Position numbers and translations under genes: made by a program. This document shows, piece after piece, positions 28,174 through 36,974 of a stretch of 64,000 bases of DNA. The notes beneath the pieces were generated by a model. That model searched no databases and was not told where the DNA came from. It saw only the letters and a program-made list of their open reading frames with translations. The stretch's first letter is position 1. Each line of letters begins with the position of its first letter. Source of the DNA: Aeromicrobium phoceense. GTDB lineage: Bacteria; Actinomycetota; Actinomycetes; Propionibacteriales; Nocardioidaceae. Location: contig NZ_JACEOG010000002.1 of assembly GCF_013868155.1 (NCBI RefSeq), forward strand, positions 1 to 64,000, read 5' to 3'.

Positions 28174-28657
28174 CGCGGGTCCAGTCGTGGGTCCCGCCGG
28201 TCTTCGCCTCGACCTGGACGGCGTCGATCCGCGCGGTGTGGTCGACCGCCTTCACCATGTCGAAGAGCGTCAGGGCGGCCACACTGACCGCGGTCAGCGC
28301 CTCCATCTCGACGCCGGTGGGGCCGGTCGTGGCCACGGTCGCCTCGATGCGCACGGCGTCGTCGAGGGCGCGGAAGTCGACGGTGATCGCCGCGAGGGAC
28401 AACGGATGGCACATCGGCACGAGGAAGGGGGTCTGCTTCGCAGCGAGGATGCCCGCGATGCGCGCGGTGGCCAGGGCCTCGCCCTTGGGCAGGTCGCCGG
28501 TCATGATCCGCTCGACCACGTCGGCCCGCGTGCGCAGGAGGCCGGAGGCGGTGGCCTCCCGCCGGGTGGTCGCCTTCGCCGAGACGTCGACCATGTGGGC
28601 GCTGCCGTCGGCGCGGTAGTGCGACAGGTCCTTCTCGTCGCCCGGTCCGGTGCTCAT
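28166..28657 (-). CDS. moaC: Cyclic pyranopterin monophosphate synthase MoaC
   Basis: A 163-residue MoaC, which with MoaA converts GTP into cyclic pyranopterin monophosphate. AHMVDVSAKATTRREATASG, KGEALATARIAGILAAKQT, the active-site PMCHPLSLAAI and TGPTGVEMEALTAVSVAALT are all present. The start is in an ATGA overlap with moeA. moaA and the molybdopterin synthase genes are not in this window. Confidence 0.95.
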   Translation of the reverse strand: MSTGPGDEKDLSHYRADGSAHMVDVSAKATTRREATASGLLRTRADVVERIMTGDLPKGEALATARIAGILAAKQTPFLVPMCHPLSLAAITVDFRALDDAVRIEATVATTGPTGVEMEALTAVSVAALTLFDMVKAVDHTARIDAVQVEAKTGGTHDWTRDE

Positions 28658-29877
28658 GCGATCCTCCACCACTCCACGGTATCGCCGGCCTCGAGTGCCG
28701 TGACGTGTTCGGGGACGAGGACGAGGACGTCCGCCCGGGCGTAGGACACCGCGAGGTGGGAGCCGGCCGCGCCCACCAGGCTGATGGTGCCGTCGGCCTG
28801 CAAGGTGCCGCGACGCGCCTGCAGGCGTCCGGCGGGGGAGGCCAACGGCTCCGCGAGGGGCGCTGATCCGGACGGCCGCTGGGCCACGCGTCCTGCCGCG
28901 CGGGCGAGGGGCGCTCGGAGGAACAGCTCGAAGGAGACCAGGACACTGACGGGATTGCCGGGCAGGCACACCACGGGGACCTCGCGGTCGCCGGCGAGCA
29001 CCGAGGCCAGGCCCTGCGGGCCGCCGGGCTGCACCGCCACGTGGTCGAACCACGCGCCCGGCGTTCCCTCCAGGGTCTGACGGACGACCTCACGCGTACC
29101 CGCGCTCACCCCGCCGGTCGTGATGACGAGGTCGTGGCCGGCGGCCAGCTGTGCGAGCACGTCGCCCAGCAGATCCGGGTCGTCGGGCACCACGTGTGTG
29201 GTCACGGGGAGTCCGAGCTCGCGGGCGTGGGCGGCCAGCGCCCGCGAGTTCGAGTCGGGGACCGCGCCGCTCACCAGCTCCGCGCCGGTGCCCACCACGG
29301 CCAGCCTCAGCGGCGGCGCGACCTCGACCGACTCGACGCCCGCCACGACGAGGGCGCCGATCGCCGCCGGGTGCAGGGGAGCACCGGCCTCGAGAACCGT
29401 CGCGCCGGAGGTCACGTCGGCACCGACGGTGCGCACGAACGTCCCCGGCTGAACGGGCTCACGGAACTCGATCAGCGCCCCGCCGCCGACCGGGCCGAAC
29501 TCGCCCGCGCCGGTGCGCTCCACGGGGACGACGGCGTCGGCGCCGAGCGGGATGGGGGCGCCCGTCATGATCGGCGCGGCGGAGCCCGGGTCGAGTCGGG
29601 GCGGGTGGGCGCCGCCGGCCACCACGTGCGCCACGGTGGGCAGCGTCACCAGCGCGATGTCGGCGCGGGCGAGATCAGCGGCATGGACGGCGAACCCGTC
29701 CATCTGGCTGTTGTCGAAGCCGGGGACGTCCAGTCGCGCGACGGCGGGCGCGGCGAGTCGGCCGGTGAGCTCCTCGGTCACCGGTCGTCGGACGGCCTGG
29801 TCCTGGGCGCGTCGTTGAGCGGCGCGCCGGATCACCTCGGCCACCGCGTGGACGTGTTCCTCGACGGATCTGCTCAT
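28654..29877 (-). CDS. moeA: Molybdopterin molybdotransferase MoeA
   Basis: A 407-residue MoeA that inserts molybdate into adenylated molybdopterin. Landmarks are PGFDNSQMDGFAVHAAD, MTGAPIPLGADAVVPVE, the MoCF-like LVITTGGVSAGTREVVRQTL and VVCLPGNPVSVLVSFELF. The C-terminal beta-barrel domain IV is complete. GGAG lies about eight bases before the ATG at 29877. It is divergent from the HTH-Mop gene across 45 bp, which probably holds both promoters and any molybdate-responsive operator. Confidence 0.94.
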   Translation of the reverse strand: MSRSVEEHVHAVAEVIRRAAQRRAQDQAVRRPVTEELTGRLAAPAVARLDVPGFDNSQMDGFAVHAADLARADIALVTLPTVAHVVAGGAHPPRLDPGSAAPIMTGAPIPLGADAVVPVERTGAGEFGPVGGGALIEFREPVQPGTFVRTVGADVTSGATVLEAGAPLHPAAIGALVVAGVESVEVAPPLRLAVVGTGAELVSGAVPDSNSRALAAHARELGLPVTTHVVPDDPDLLGDVLAQLAAGHDLVITTGGVSAGTREVVRQTLEGTPGAWFDHVAVQPGGPQGLASVLAGDREVPVVCLPGNPVSVLVSFELFLRAPLARAAGRVAQRPSGSAPLAEPLASPAGRLQARRGTLQADGTISLVGAAGSHLAVSYARADVLVLVPEHVTALEAGDTVEWWRIA

Positions 29878-29909
29878 CCTTGCTCCTGCCCGAGTCGCAT
29901 CTGAGCCGC

Positions 29910-29915
29910 TAGTAT
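29910..29915 (+). promoter_or_regulatory. -10 element TAGTAT, leaderless HTH-Mop start
   Basis: TAGTAT lies 7 bp before the ATG at 29923 in the 45 bp divergent gap with moeA. Confidence 0.62.
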
Positions 29916-29922
29916 CGCCTTC

Positions 29923-30327
29923 ATGTCTCAAGTGCGTGTTGCTGATGCCGCTGACTTCCTCGGAGTCAGCACCGACACCGTACGCCGCCTGATCTCTTCC
30001 GGGCGGCTCGCCGCGGACAAGGACGGCTCCGGACGGACTGTGGTCGACGGGCGCGCCCTCGCCGACTACGTGCGGGTCGAGGGCAGATCGGCTCCGGACC
30101 CGACCGCCGTCGGGCGCTCGGCACGCAACCGGTTCGTCGGCATCGTGACCGAGGTCCTCAGCGATCGCGTCATGTCGCAGGTCGAGCTGCAGTGCGGCGC
30201 TCACCGGGTCGTGTCGCTCATCAGCACGGAGTCGGTCCGTGAGCTCGGCCTCGAGCCCGGCGTCGTCGCGGTGGCCGTGGTCAAGGCCACGAACGTGGCG
30301 ATCGAGATCCCCAAGGACCAGGCGTGA
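29923..30327 (+). CDS. Molybdate-binding regulator: HTH plus single Mop domain
   Basis: A 134-residue protein. Residues 1-55 form an excisionase/MerR-like winged helix (VADAADFLGVSTDTVRRLIS; GRTVVDGRALADYV). Residues 68-130 form a Mop/TOBE domain (RNRFVGIVTEVLSDRVMSQV; ATNVAIEI), the fold that binds molybdate in ModE and ModC. It is a compact alternative to ModE and probably senses molybdate to control modABC, and possibly the divergent moe operon. It overlaps modA by 4 bases. Confidence 0.85.
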   Translation: MSQVRVADAADFLGVSTDTVRRLISSGRLAADKDGSGRTVVDGRALADYVRVEGRSAPDPTAVGRSARNRFVGIVTEVLSDRVMSQVELQCGAHRVVSLISTESVRELGLEPGVVAVAVVKATNVAIEIPKDQA

Positions 30328-31076
30328 GGCGTGGGGGTGCCGCCACCCTTGCGCTGGTCGCCTTGCTGACGGCCGCCGGATGCAGCAGCGACGACGGTGA
30401 GGGGGGTGGGCAGCGCACGCTGACGGTGTTCGCGGCGGCGTCGCTCACGTCCACGTTCACCGAGCTGGCGGAGCGCTTCGAGGCCGAGCACGACGGCGTG
30501 GAGGTCAGGCTCTCGTTCGGTGGCTCGTCCGATCTTGCGGCCCAGATCGCCGAGGGCGCCCCGGCGGACGTGTTCGCCTCGGCGGACGAGCAGACCATGG
30601 CCCGGGTGACCGGTGCATCCGACACGGCCCTCGCCCCCGAGGTCTTCGCGACGAACACGCTGCAGATCGTCACGCCGGCCGATGACGCGGTTCGCGTGGA
30701 TGCCCTCGCCGACCTGGCGGATCCGGGCGTGAAGGTGGTCCTGTGCGCTCCCCAGGTGCCGTGCGGCGCGGCCACCCGCACCCTGCTGGCGAAGAGCGCG
30801 CTGGACGTGGACCCGGTCAGCGAGGAGCAGTCGGTGACCGACGTGCTGGGGAAGGTCACCAGCGGTGAGGCCGACGCGGGGATCGTCTACCGCACCGACG
30901 TGATCGGTGCGGGTGACGCCGTGCGAGGCGTCGACGCGGCGGGCGCGGGCGAGGTCGTCAACCGCTACCCGGTCGTGGCACTGGAGGCCGACGAGTCGGC
31001 GGATGCGTTCGTCCGGTTCGTCACGAGCGAGGCGGGACGCGAGGTCCTCGCGGCCGCCGGCTTCGGCGCGCCGTGA
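30324..31076 (+). CDS. modA: Molybdate ABC transporter substrate-binding lipoprotein
   Basis: A 250-residue periplasmic-binding-type lipoprotein. The signal peptide ends in the lipobox [29 protein letters not shown] and [20 protein letters not shown] are ModA landmarks that supply the Ser and Ala ligands for the oxyanion; [15 protein letters not shown] follows near the C-terminus. It starts with GTG in an overlap with the regulator gene and overlaps modB by 4 bases. Confidence 0.94.
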   Translation: MRRGGAATLALVALLTAAGCSSDDGEGGGQRTLTVFAAASLTSTFTELAERFEAEHDGVEVRLSFGGSSDLAAQIAEGAPADVFASADEQTMARVTGASDTALAPEVFATNTLQIVTPADDAVRVDALADLADPGVKVVLCAPQVPCGAATRTLLAKSALDVDPVSEEQSVTDVLGKVTSGEADAGIVYRTDVIGAGDAVRGVDAAGAGEVVNRYPVVALEADESADAFVRFVTSEAGREVLAAAGFGAP

Positions 31077-31858
31077 CGGGCCGGTCCGACGTCCCACGCT
31101 GGATCGCCCTTCCGGCGCTCGTCGGGCTGGCACTGCTGGCGCTGCCGCTGGCCGGACTGGTGTTGCGCGTGGAGTGGGGCGACTTCCTGGGCCTCGTGAC
31201 GAGCGAGTCGTCCCGGGCGGCGCTGGGGCTCAGCCTGCGGACGGCGGCCGTCAGCACGGTGCTGTGCCTCCTGCTCGGCGTGCCGCTGTCGCTGTCGCTC
31301 GCCCGGTCCTCGGGGCACTGGTCATCGGTGGTCCGTGCCGTGGTCCTGGTGCCGCTGGTGCTGCCACCCGTGGTCGGCGGCATCGCGCTGCTGGCCACGT
31401 TCGGGCGGCGCGGCTGGCTGGGCCAGCACCTGGAGGCGTTCGGCGTCGAGATCGCCTTCACGACGGTGGCCGTGGTGCTGGCCCAGACGTTCGTGTCGCT
31501 CCCGTTCCTCGTCATCACCCTCGAGGGCGCGCTGCGTGCTGCCGACCCGGGTTACGCGGACGTCGCGGCAACGCTCGGCGCCGCTCCCGGCCGGGTGCTG
31601 GGCCGGGTGACCCTGCCCCTGGTGGCGCCCGGTCTCGTGGCCGGAACCGTCCTGTCCTTCGCGCGGGCGCTCGGGGAGTTCGGCGCCACGGTCACGTTCG
31701 CCGGCAGCCTGCAAGGGGTGACGCGCGCACTGCCGACCGAGATCTACCTGCAGCGCGAGGTCGACCCCGATGCGGCCGCGGCCCTGGCGTTCCTGCTGGT
31801 CGCGGTGGCGGTCGTCGTGATCGCGGTCGTCCACCGTCCGGGGCGATCGCCGTGGTGA
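31073..31858 (+). CDS. modB: Molybdate ABC transporter permease
   Basis: A 261-residue inner-membrane permease with about six membrane segments. The EAA-loop that contacts the ATPase is [20 protein letters not shown], ending in [34 protein letters not shown] is typical of ModB. The GTG start overlaps modA and the stop overlaps modC. Confidence 0.94.
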   Translation: MTGRSDVPRWIALPALVGLALLALPLAGLVLRVEWGDFLGLVTSESSRAALGLSLRTAAVSTVLCLLLGVPLSLSLARSSGHWSSVVRAVVLVPLVLPPVVGGIALLATFGRRGWLGQHLEAFGVEIAFTTVAVVLAQTFVSLPFLVITLEGALRAADPGYADVAATLGAAPGRVLGRVTLPLVAPGLVAGTVLSFARALGEFGATVTFAGSLQGVTRALPTEIYLQREVDPDAAAALAFLLVAVAVVVIAVVHRPGRSPW

Positions 31859-32883
31859 GCCTCGCGGCGCGCGTGCGCGATCCCGCCCGCGGGGTCGACC
31901 TGCGGTTCCATGTGGCTTCCGGCGAGACGGTGGCGCTCATGGGGCCGAACGGAGCCGGGAAGTCGACCGTCCTGGCCACCGTCGCCGGCCTCCTGCGGCC
32001 GGCAGAGGCGCACGTCCGTGTCGGTGACCGGGTCCTGGCGGGGGGGGGGCAGTGGGTGCCGCCCCACCGCCGATCCGTGGCGCTGCTGGGACAGCAGCCC
32101 CGGCTGTTCCCCCACCTCACGGTGCGTGAGAACGTCGCGTTCGGTCCGCGCAGCGTCGGTCGCGACGCCGGTCTCGCCGATCACTGGCTGGACCCGGTGG
32201 GGGCGTCGGCGCTGGCCGACCGTCGTCCGCGTCAACTGTCGGGCGGCCAGGCCCAGCGGGTGGCGATCGCCCGGGCCCTGGCGGTGGAACCCGACGTGGT
32301 GCTGCTGGACGAGCCGCTGGCGGCGCTGGACGTCGAAGCGGTGCCCGAGGTGCGGCGAGTCCTGCGCCGGGTCCTGGCCGGGACCGCGACGGTGCTCGTG
32401 ACCCACGACCCCCTCGACGCGATGACCCTGGCCGACCGCGCGGTGATCGTGGAGGCGGGACGTGTCGTCCACGAGGGCACGGCGCGTGACGTGCTGACGC
32501 ACCCGCGCAGTGCGTTCGGCGCCGCCCTGGCCGGGGTGAACCTCGTGGAGGGCGTGGCCACGGGACCGGATCACCTCCGCAGTGCGGACGGTCGCGAGCT
32601 CGCGGGGATCCCGCGCCGCACGCTGGACGTGGGCGCCGCCGCGATCGCCACCTTCGCGCCCAGCGCCGTGGCGATCCATCGGGAGCGGCCGGGAGGGAGC
32701 CCGCGCAATGTGCTGCCCGGGGTGGTCACCGGGATCGAGGTCCGCGGGGCGGCCTGTCGGGTGGAGATCTCGGGATGGCTCGCCGACGTGACCACCGCCG
32801 CCGCCGCAGAGCTGGAGCTCGAGCCGGGACGCGACGTCTGGATGGGCATCAAGGCCACCGAGGTCCGGCTCGACCCGGCCTGA
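31855..32883 (+). CDS. modC: Molybdate ABC transporter ATPase
   Basis: A 342-residue ABC ATPase. Walker A is GPNGAGKST (residues 30-38), the Q-loop is at residues 80-81, the signature [13 protein letters not shown] starts at 128 and Walker B is [12 protein letters not shown]. The C-terminal 80 residues form a TOBE domain ([19 protein letters not shown]), which binds molybdate for feedback. A run of ten G residues (32040-32049) encodes the Gly triplet at residues 63-65; the frame reads through it intact here. A GTG at 31852 is a one-codon alternative start. Confidence 0.93.
   Translation: MSLAARVRDPARGVDLRFHVASGETVALMGPNGAGKSTVLATVAGLLRPAEAHVRVGDRVLAGGGQWVPPHRRSVALLGQQPRLFPHLTVRENVAFGPRSVGRDAGLADHWLDPVGASALADRRPRQLSGGQAQRVAIARALAVEPDVVLLDEPLAALDVEAVPEVRRVLRRVLAGTATVLVTHDPLDAMTLADRAVIVEAGRVVHEGTARDVLTHPRSAFGAALAGVNLVEGVATGPDHLRSADGRELAGIPRRTLDVGAAAIATFAPSAVAIHRERPGGSPRNVLPGVVTGIEVRGAACRVEISGWLADVTTAAAAELELEPGRDVWMGIKATEVRLDPA
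32040..32049 (+). repeat. Homopolymeric G10 tract inside modC
   Basis: Ten consecutive G residues lie between the codons for Leu61 and Gln66 of ModC. Such a tract is prone to slipped-strand changes and to base-calling errors; a one-base change would truncate the ATPase. Confidence 0.9.
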
Positions 32884-32927
32884 CGGCCTCCCGCGATTCA
32901 CCGATCGCCGGTGCGAGAGTGGGACGC

Positions 32928-33848
32928 GTGACTGACTGCTCCGAGGCGTGGGCCCGCACGCTGGCCGACTACGAGCATCACCTGTGCCAGGAACGCGATC
33001 TCTCGGACCACACGGTCCGTGCCTACCTGACCGACCTCGGCAGCCTGGCCGCGCACGCCACCCTGCTGCACGTCGAGGACCCGGCGGACCTGACGATCCG
33101 CACCCTGCGCAGCTGGCTGGCGAACCTGCAGACGCGAGGACGGGCGCGCACGACGATGGCGCGCCGCTCGACCGCCGCGCGGGTCTTCACCGCGTGGCTC
33201 GAGCGCACCGGCCGCGCGCCGACGGACGCCGGGGCCCTGCTGGCCGCCCCGAAGGCGCACCGCACCCTGCCGCCGGCGCTGAGCCAGTCCGACATGCGCG
33301 GCGTCATCGACGCGATCGTCGATTCGATCGAGGACGACGGTCCGACGGGCCTGCGCGACCTCGCGGTGATCGAGCTGCTGTGGGCGACGGGCATCCGTGT
33401 GGGCGAGCTGGTGGGCGCTGACGTGGACGACCTCGACACCTCCCGCCGGGTGCTGCGGGTCATGGGCAAGGGCTCGAAGGAGCGGATGGTCCCGTACGGC
33501 GTGCCGGCCCAGGAGGCCGTCGCGGCGTGGCTCGAACGGGGACGCCCGGCCCTCGCGGTGGCCGGCAGCGGGCCTGCCCTGTTCCTGGGTGCCCGGGGCG
33601 GCCGCATCGACGCGCGGGTCGTCCGCCGCATCGTCCACGAGCGCGTGGGCGCCGTGCCGGACGCGCCCGACGTGGGACCTCACGGACTGCGCCACACCGC
33701 CGCCACGCACCTGCTCGAGGGCGGCGCGGACCTGCGGTCGGTGCAGGAGCTGCTCGGTCACGCCTCGCTCGGCACGACCCAGATCTACACGCACGTCAGC
33801 GCCGACCGCCTGCGCGCCGCCTTCACGCAGGCCCACCCGCGCGCCTGA
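32928..33848 (+). CDS. xerC: Tyrosine recombinase XerC
   Basis: A 306-residue tyrosine recombinase, the probable partner of XerD at 9833-10765. The catalytic residues are R157 (ATGIRVGELVG), K181 (MGKGSKERM), H252 and R255 (GPHGLRHTAAT), H278 (ELLGHASLG) and Y287 (TTQIYTHV). The SAM-like core-binding domain covers residues 5-95. In actinobacteria xerC lies near dprA and rpsB, exactly this setting, so a mobile integrase is unlikely. The GTG start is 7 bp after GAGAGT, a weak leaderless -10. Confidence 0.92.
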   Translation: MTDCSEAWARTLADYEHHLCQERDLSDHTVRAYLTDLGSLAAHATLLHVEDPADLTIRTLRSWLANLQTRGRARTTMARRSTAARVFTAWLERTGRAPTDAGALLAAPKAHRTLPPALSQSDMRGVIDAIVDSIEDDGPTGLRDLAVIELLWATGIRVGELVGADVDDLDTSRRVLRVMGKGSKERMVPYGVPAQEAVAAWLERGRPALAVAGSGPALFLGARGGRIDARVVRRIVHERVGAVPDAPDVGPHGLRHTAATHLLEGGADLRSVQELLGHASLGTTQIYTHVSADRLRAAFTQAHPRA

Positions 33849-33853
33849 CGACC

Positions 33854-34729
33854 TCACCGCTTGCCCAGGGGATCGACCGGCCGCCCGTCGACGAGCCGCA
33901 TGAAGTGCAGGTGGCACCCCGTGGAGAACCCGGTCGACCCGACGCGGCCCACGACGTCGCCGGTGACCACCCGCTGGCCGCGGTGCACCGCGACCGAGCC
34001 GAGGTGGGCGTAGGACGTGGCGATCCCGCCGCCGTGTTCGATCTGGACCTGCAGCCCGTAAGCCCCGCTGGCTCCGGCGCGCCCGACCCGGCCGGCTCCC
34101 GCGGCAGGGACCGGGGTCCCGCACGCGGAGCCGATGTCGACGCCGTCGTGCAGCTTGCGCACGCCGGTGACGGGATGGACCCGCATCCCGAACGCCGAGG
34201 TCACGGAGCCGTCGAGAGGAAGGTCCCCGGCACCCGCGCCGGGCGGCTCCGGCGGCGAGCCGTCGGGATCGATCAGCCGGTAGGCCCCTGAGGTCGCGAG
34301 CAGCGCGGCGGGATCGAGGTACTCGTCGCCGCGCAGCCGGCCGAGGTTGAGGCACGTCCGGCGGCACGAGGGATGGCCGCCGAGGAGCCGGCCGACGGGC
34401 TGGCCGGCGGTCACGGCGTCGCCGACCCGGACGGTGGGGGAGACGGGTTGGTAGGTCGATCGCTCGGGGCCGTGGTCGATCGTGATCGTCCAGACGCCGG
34501 CGACGCGACCCGCGAACGTGACCCGCCCGACGGCCACGGCGCGGACCGTCTGGCCCACCCGCCCAGGAATGTCCACTCCGCGGTGGCCGGCCCCGTAGTC
34601 GGACTGGGGTGGGTCGAACGGGCGGTCGATCCGGTGCTCGCCGATCGGCCACGTCCAGGGCGCGGCAGCGGCGGGAGCGACGGAGGCGGCGAGCAGGGTC
34701 GTCACGAGCAGGAGCAGGGCACGGCGCAT
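33854..34729 (-). CDS. Secreted double-domain M23 (LytM) peptidase
   Basis: A 291-residue secreted protein with a signal peptide (MRRALLLLVTTLLAASVAPA, cleavage near AAAA-PW). Two M23 domains follow. The N-terminal one (25-142) keeps H49 and D53 in GHRGVD but has TCLNLG where the catalytic His-x-His end is expected (N128), so it is probably inactive. The C-terminal one (172-285) is complete: H194 and D198 in LHDGVD, H242 in SYAHLG and H273/H275 in GCHLHF. It should cut peptidoglycan cross-links. Its upstream region carries the paired box architecture shared with the ssb-like and yraN-comM-dprA genes. Confidence 0.88.
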   Translation of the reverse strand: MRRALLLLVTTLLAASVAPAAAAPWTWPIGEHRIDRPFDPPQSDYGAGHRGVDIPGRVGQTVRAVAVGRVTFAGRVAGVWTITIDHGPERSTYQPVSPTVRVGDAVTAGQPVGRLLGGHPSCRRTCLNLGRLRGDEYLDPAALLATSGAYRLIDPDGSPPEPPGAGAGDLPLDGSVTSAFGMRVHPVTGVRKLHDGVDIGSACGTPVPAAGAGRVGRAGASGAYGLQVQIEHGGGIATSYAHLGSVAVHRGQRVVTGDVVGRVGSTGFSTGCHLHFMRLVDGRPVDPLGKR

Positions 34730-34735
34730 GTCCCG

Positions 34736-34819
34736 AGCCAAGCGATCCGCGGCTGCGAGCGGAACCGGCTCGCGGAACCCTGTGGACGGGTGGTCAGGCC
34801 TCGCAGGCGCCTGTGGAGA
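34736..34819 (-). promoter_or_regulatory. Paired CGTCCACAG-type boxes plus -10-like hexamer upstream of the M23 gene
   Basis: On the minus strand TCTCCACAG (34819-34811) and CGTCCACAG (34788-34780) are 31 bp apart, and the proximal box ends 50 bp before the ATG at 34729. TTGGCT (34741-34736) lies 6 bp before the ATG. Orientation and spacing agree with the promoters at 268-351 and 23851-23933. Confidence 0.55.
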
Positions 34820-34872
34820 CCGGCCGTTCGGCCCACCGTGGCACCGATTTCCTCCGGCGCGGGCCGGTGCAC

Positions 34873-34878
34873 TAGACT
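34873..34878 (+). promoter_or_regulatory. -10 element TAGACT of the rpsB promoter
   Basis: TAGACT sits in the 311 bp gap between the M23 gene and rpsB and would give a leader of about 155 bases. No clear -35 is seen. The gap 34730-35040 also holds the M23 regulatory region; otherwise I see only the rpsB leader with GAAAGGAAG at 35025-35033 as its ribosome-binding site. Confidence 0.5.
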
Positions 34879-35040
34879 GGGCACATCCGTCCTCTGGGCG
34901 GAAATTCGCGTGTCCTCTCCCGTGACGTGTTGCACCGAACGGGGCGCGATCCAGGTCCCATCCACGATGGGTGGCCCGCGTCGGACACCAGGGCATCGCC
35001 GCCGGCGATGCGTCAACTTGGTTTGAAAGGAAGTACGGCC

Positions 35041-36018
35041 ATGGCCGTCGTCACCATGCGTCAGCTGCTCGAGAGCGGCGTGCACTTCGGGCACCAGACC
35101 CGTCGTTGGAACCCGAAGATGAAGCGCTTCATCATGACCGAGCGCAACGGCATCTACATCATCGACCTGCAGCAGTCGCTGTCCTACATCGACTCGGCGT
35201 ACGAGTTCGTCAAGAGCACCGTCGCCCGCGGCGGCTCGATCCTGTTCGTCGGCACCAAGCGCCAGGCGCAGGAGCCCGTCGAGGAGCAGGCCAAGCGCGT
35301 CGGCATGCCCTACGTCAACCAGCGTTGGCTCGGCGGCATGCTCACGAACTACACCACGATGTCCGATCGTCTCCAGCGCATGAAGGAGCTCGAGGAGATC
35401 GACTTCGACGACGTCGCGGGCTCCAACCGCACGAAGAAGGAACTCCTTCAGATGCGTCGCGAGTACACCAAGCTCAACCGCACCCTCGGCGGCATCCGCG
35501 ACATGGGCCGCGTGCCCAACGCCGTGTGGATCGTCGACACGAAGAAGGAGCACCTCGCGGTCGACGAGGCCAAGAAGCTCAACATCCCGATCGTCGCGAT
35601 CCTGGACACCAACTGCGATCCCGATGACGTCGACTACCCGATCCCGGGCAACGACGACGCCATCCGCTCGGTGGGCCTGCTGACGCGCGTCATCGCCGAC
35701 GCCGTCGCCGACGGCCTCATGTCGCGCGGTGGCGCCAAGACGGGCGAGGAGGCCCCGGGCCAGGAGCTCGGCGCCGAGGAGCCCATGGCCGACTGGGAGA
35801 AGGAGCTGCTCGCGTCGAAGGCCGCGGAGTCCGCTGAGGCCCCCGCCGCTGAGGCGCCTGCCGCCGAGGCCCCGGCTGCCGAGACGGCTGAGGCGCCTGC
35901 CGCCGACGCTCCCGCTGCCGAGACCGCTGAGGCGCCTGCCGCCGAGGCCCCCGCTGCCGAGACCGCTGAGGCGCCTGCCGCCGAGGCCCCCGCTGCCGAG
36001 ACTCCTGCCGAGTCCTGA
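35041..36018 (+). CDS. rpsB: 30S ribosomal protein uS2 with repeat tail
   Basis: A 325-residue protein. The first 240 residues are uS2: [48 protein letters not shown] and [17 protein letters not shown] are diagnostic. The last 80 residues are an Ala/Pro/Glu tail containing four 13-residue repeats ([13 protein letters not shown] type), encoded by 39-base tandem repeats. Actinobacterial uS2 often has an acidic tail but this regular repeat is notable. The ATG follows GAAAGGAAG by seven bases. It is in an operon with tsf, separated by a hairpin. Confidence 0.95.
   Translation: MAVVTMRQLLESGVHFGHQTRRWNPKMKRFIMTERNGIYIIDLQQSLSYIDSAYEFVKSTVARGGSILFVGTKRQAQEPVEEQAKRVGMPYVNQRWLGGMLTNYTTMSDRLQRMKELEEIDFDDVAGSNRTKKELLQMRREYTKLNRTLGGIRDMGRVPNAVWIVDTKKEHLAVDEAKKLNIPIVAILDTNCDPDDVDYPIPGNDDAIRSVGLLTRVIADAVADGLMSRGGAKTGEEAPGQELGAEEPMADWEKELLASKAAESAEAPAAEAPAAEAPAAETAEAPAADAPAAETAEAPAAEAPAAETAEAPAAEAPAAETPAES
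35848..36003 (+). repeat. Four tandem 39-base repeats in the rpsB tail
   Basis: Units at 35848-35886, 35887-35925, 35926-35964 and 35965-36003 differ at one to a few positions. Each encodes 13 residues of Ala/Glu/Pro/Thr, so changes in copy number keep the frame. Confidence 0.9.
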
Positions 36019-36033
36019 GCCACTCTGACCACT

Positions 36034-36064
36034 GGCCGGCCCGACGCGATCCGTCGGGCCGGCC
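36034..36064 (+). terminator. Hairpin between rpsB and tsf
   Basis: A perfect 13 bp GC stem (36034-36046 with 36052-36064) and 5-base loop lie in the 67 bp gap. It may act as a partial terminator that lowers tsf relative to rpsB, or as an mRNA stabiliser; no U-tract follows. Confidence 0.65.
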
Positions 36065-36085
36065 CCACCAGAACCGAGGTTGAAC

Positions 36086-36901
36086 ATGGCAATCACTGCT
36101 GCCGATGTGAAGAAGCTCCGCGACGCCACGGGCGCGGGCATGATGGACGCCAAGAAGGCCCTCACCGAGGCCGACGGCGACTTCGACAAGGCCGTCGAGG
36201 TCCTGCGGATCTCGGGCGCGGCCAAGGCCGCCAAGCGCGGCGCTGAGCGCGAGGCCTCCTCGGGCCTGGTCGCCAACGCCGGCTCCGCCCTGGTCGAGCT
36301 CAACTCCGAGACCGACTTCGTCGCGAAGAACGACCAGTTCATCGCGCTCGCCGAGCGTCTCGCCGTCGCGGCCGACGCCGCCAAGCCGGCCGACGCCGAG
36401 GAGTTCGCGAAGGTCCAGCTCGACGACGGCAAGACCGTCGCCGAGACGATCAGCGCGCTCGCCGCGGTCATCGGCGAGAAGCTCGAGCTCGGTCGCGTGA
36501 GCGCCCGTTCGGGCCAGGTCGCCACCTACATGCACCGTCGTGCCAGCGACCTGCCGCCGGCTGTCGGCGTGCTCGTCGAGTACGACGGCGACAACCTGGA
36601 CGCCGCGCGTTCGGTCGCGATGCAGATCGCGGCCATGCGACCGCGCTGGCTGACCCGCGAGGACGTGCCCGCCGACATCGTCGCCAAGGAGCGCGAGATC
36701 GCCGAGGCCACGGCCAAGGAGGAGGGCAAGCCCGAGCAGGCTCTGCCCAAGATCGTCGAGGGTCGTGTCAACGGCTTCTTCAAGGAGAACGTGCTGCTCG
36801 AGCAGTCGAGCGTCACCGACAACAAGAAGACCGTCAAGGCGGTCGCCGAGGAAGCCGGCATCACCGTCAAGGGCTTCAGCCACATCGAGGTCGGCGCCTG
36901 A
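36086..36901 (+). CDS. tsf: Translation elongation factor Ts
   Basis: A 271-residue nucleotide exchange factor for EF-Tu. The N-terminal UBA-like domain has [20 protein letters not shown]. The core contains [16 protein letters not shown] and [17 protein letters not shown], and [19 protein letters not shown] completes the C-terminal part. The ATG at 36086 follows GAGG. It is paired with rpsB as in almost all bacteria and followed by a terminator. Confidence 0.96.
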   Translation: MAITAADVKKLRDATGAGMMDAKKALTEADGDFDKAVEVLRISGAAKAAKRGAEREASSGLVANAGSALVELNSETDFVAKNDQFIALAERLAVAADAAKPADAEEFAKVQLDDGKTVAETISALAAVIGEKLELGRVSARSGQVATYMHRRASDLPPAVGVLVEYDGDNLDAARSVAMQIAAMRPRWLTREDVPADIVAKEREIAEATAKEEGKPEQALPKIVEGRVNGFFKENVLLEQSSVTDNKKTVKAVAEEAGITVKGFSHIEVGA

Positions 36902-36917
36902 GCCGCACCACCGATCG

Positions 36918-36953
36918 ACGAGGGCCCCGTGGAGCGATCCGCGGGGCCCTCGT
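36918..36953. terminator. Terminator between convergent tsf and nei2
   Basis: A 12 bp GC stem (36918-36929 with 36942-36953) with a 12-base loop lies between convergent genes and could serve both strands. Confidence 0.7.
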
Positions 36954-36974
36954 GCATTCCCCGGCGGTGACCGG

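Noticed and set aside
32040..32049. Frameshifted (broken) modC
   Set aside because: The reading frame continues correctly through the G10 tract and all ABC motifs on both sides are in one frame.
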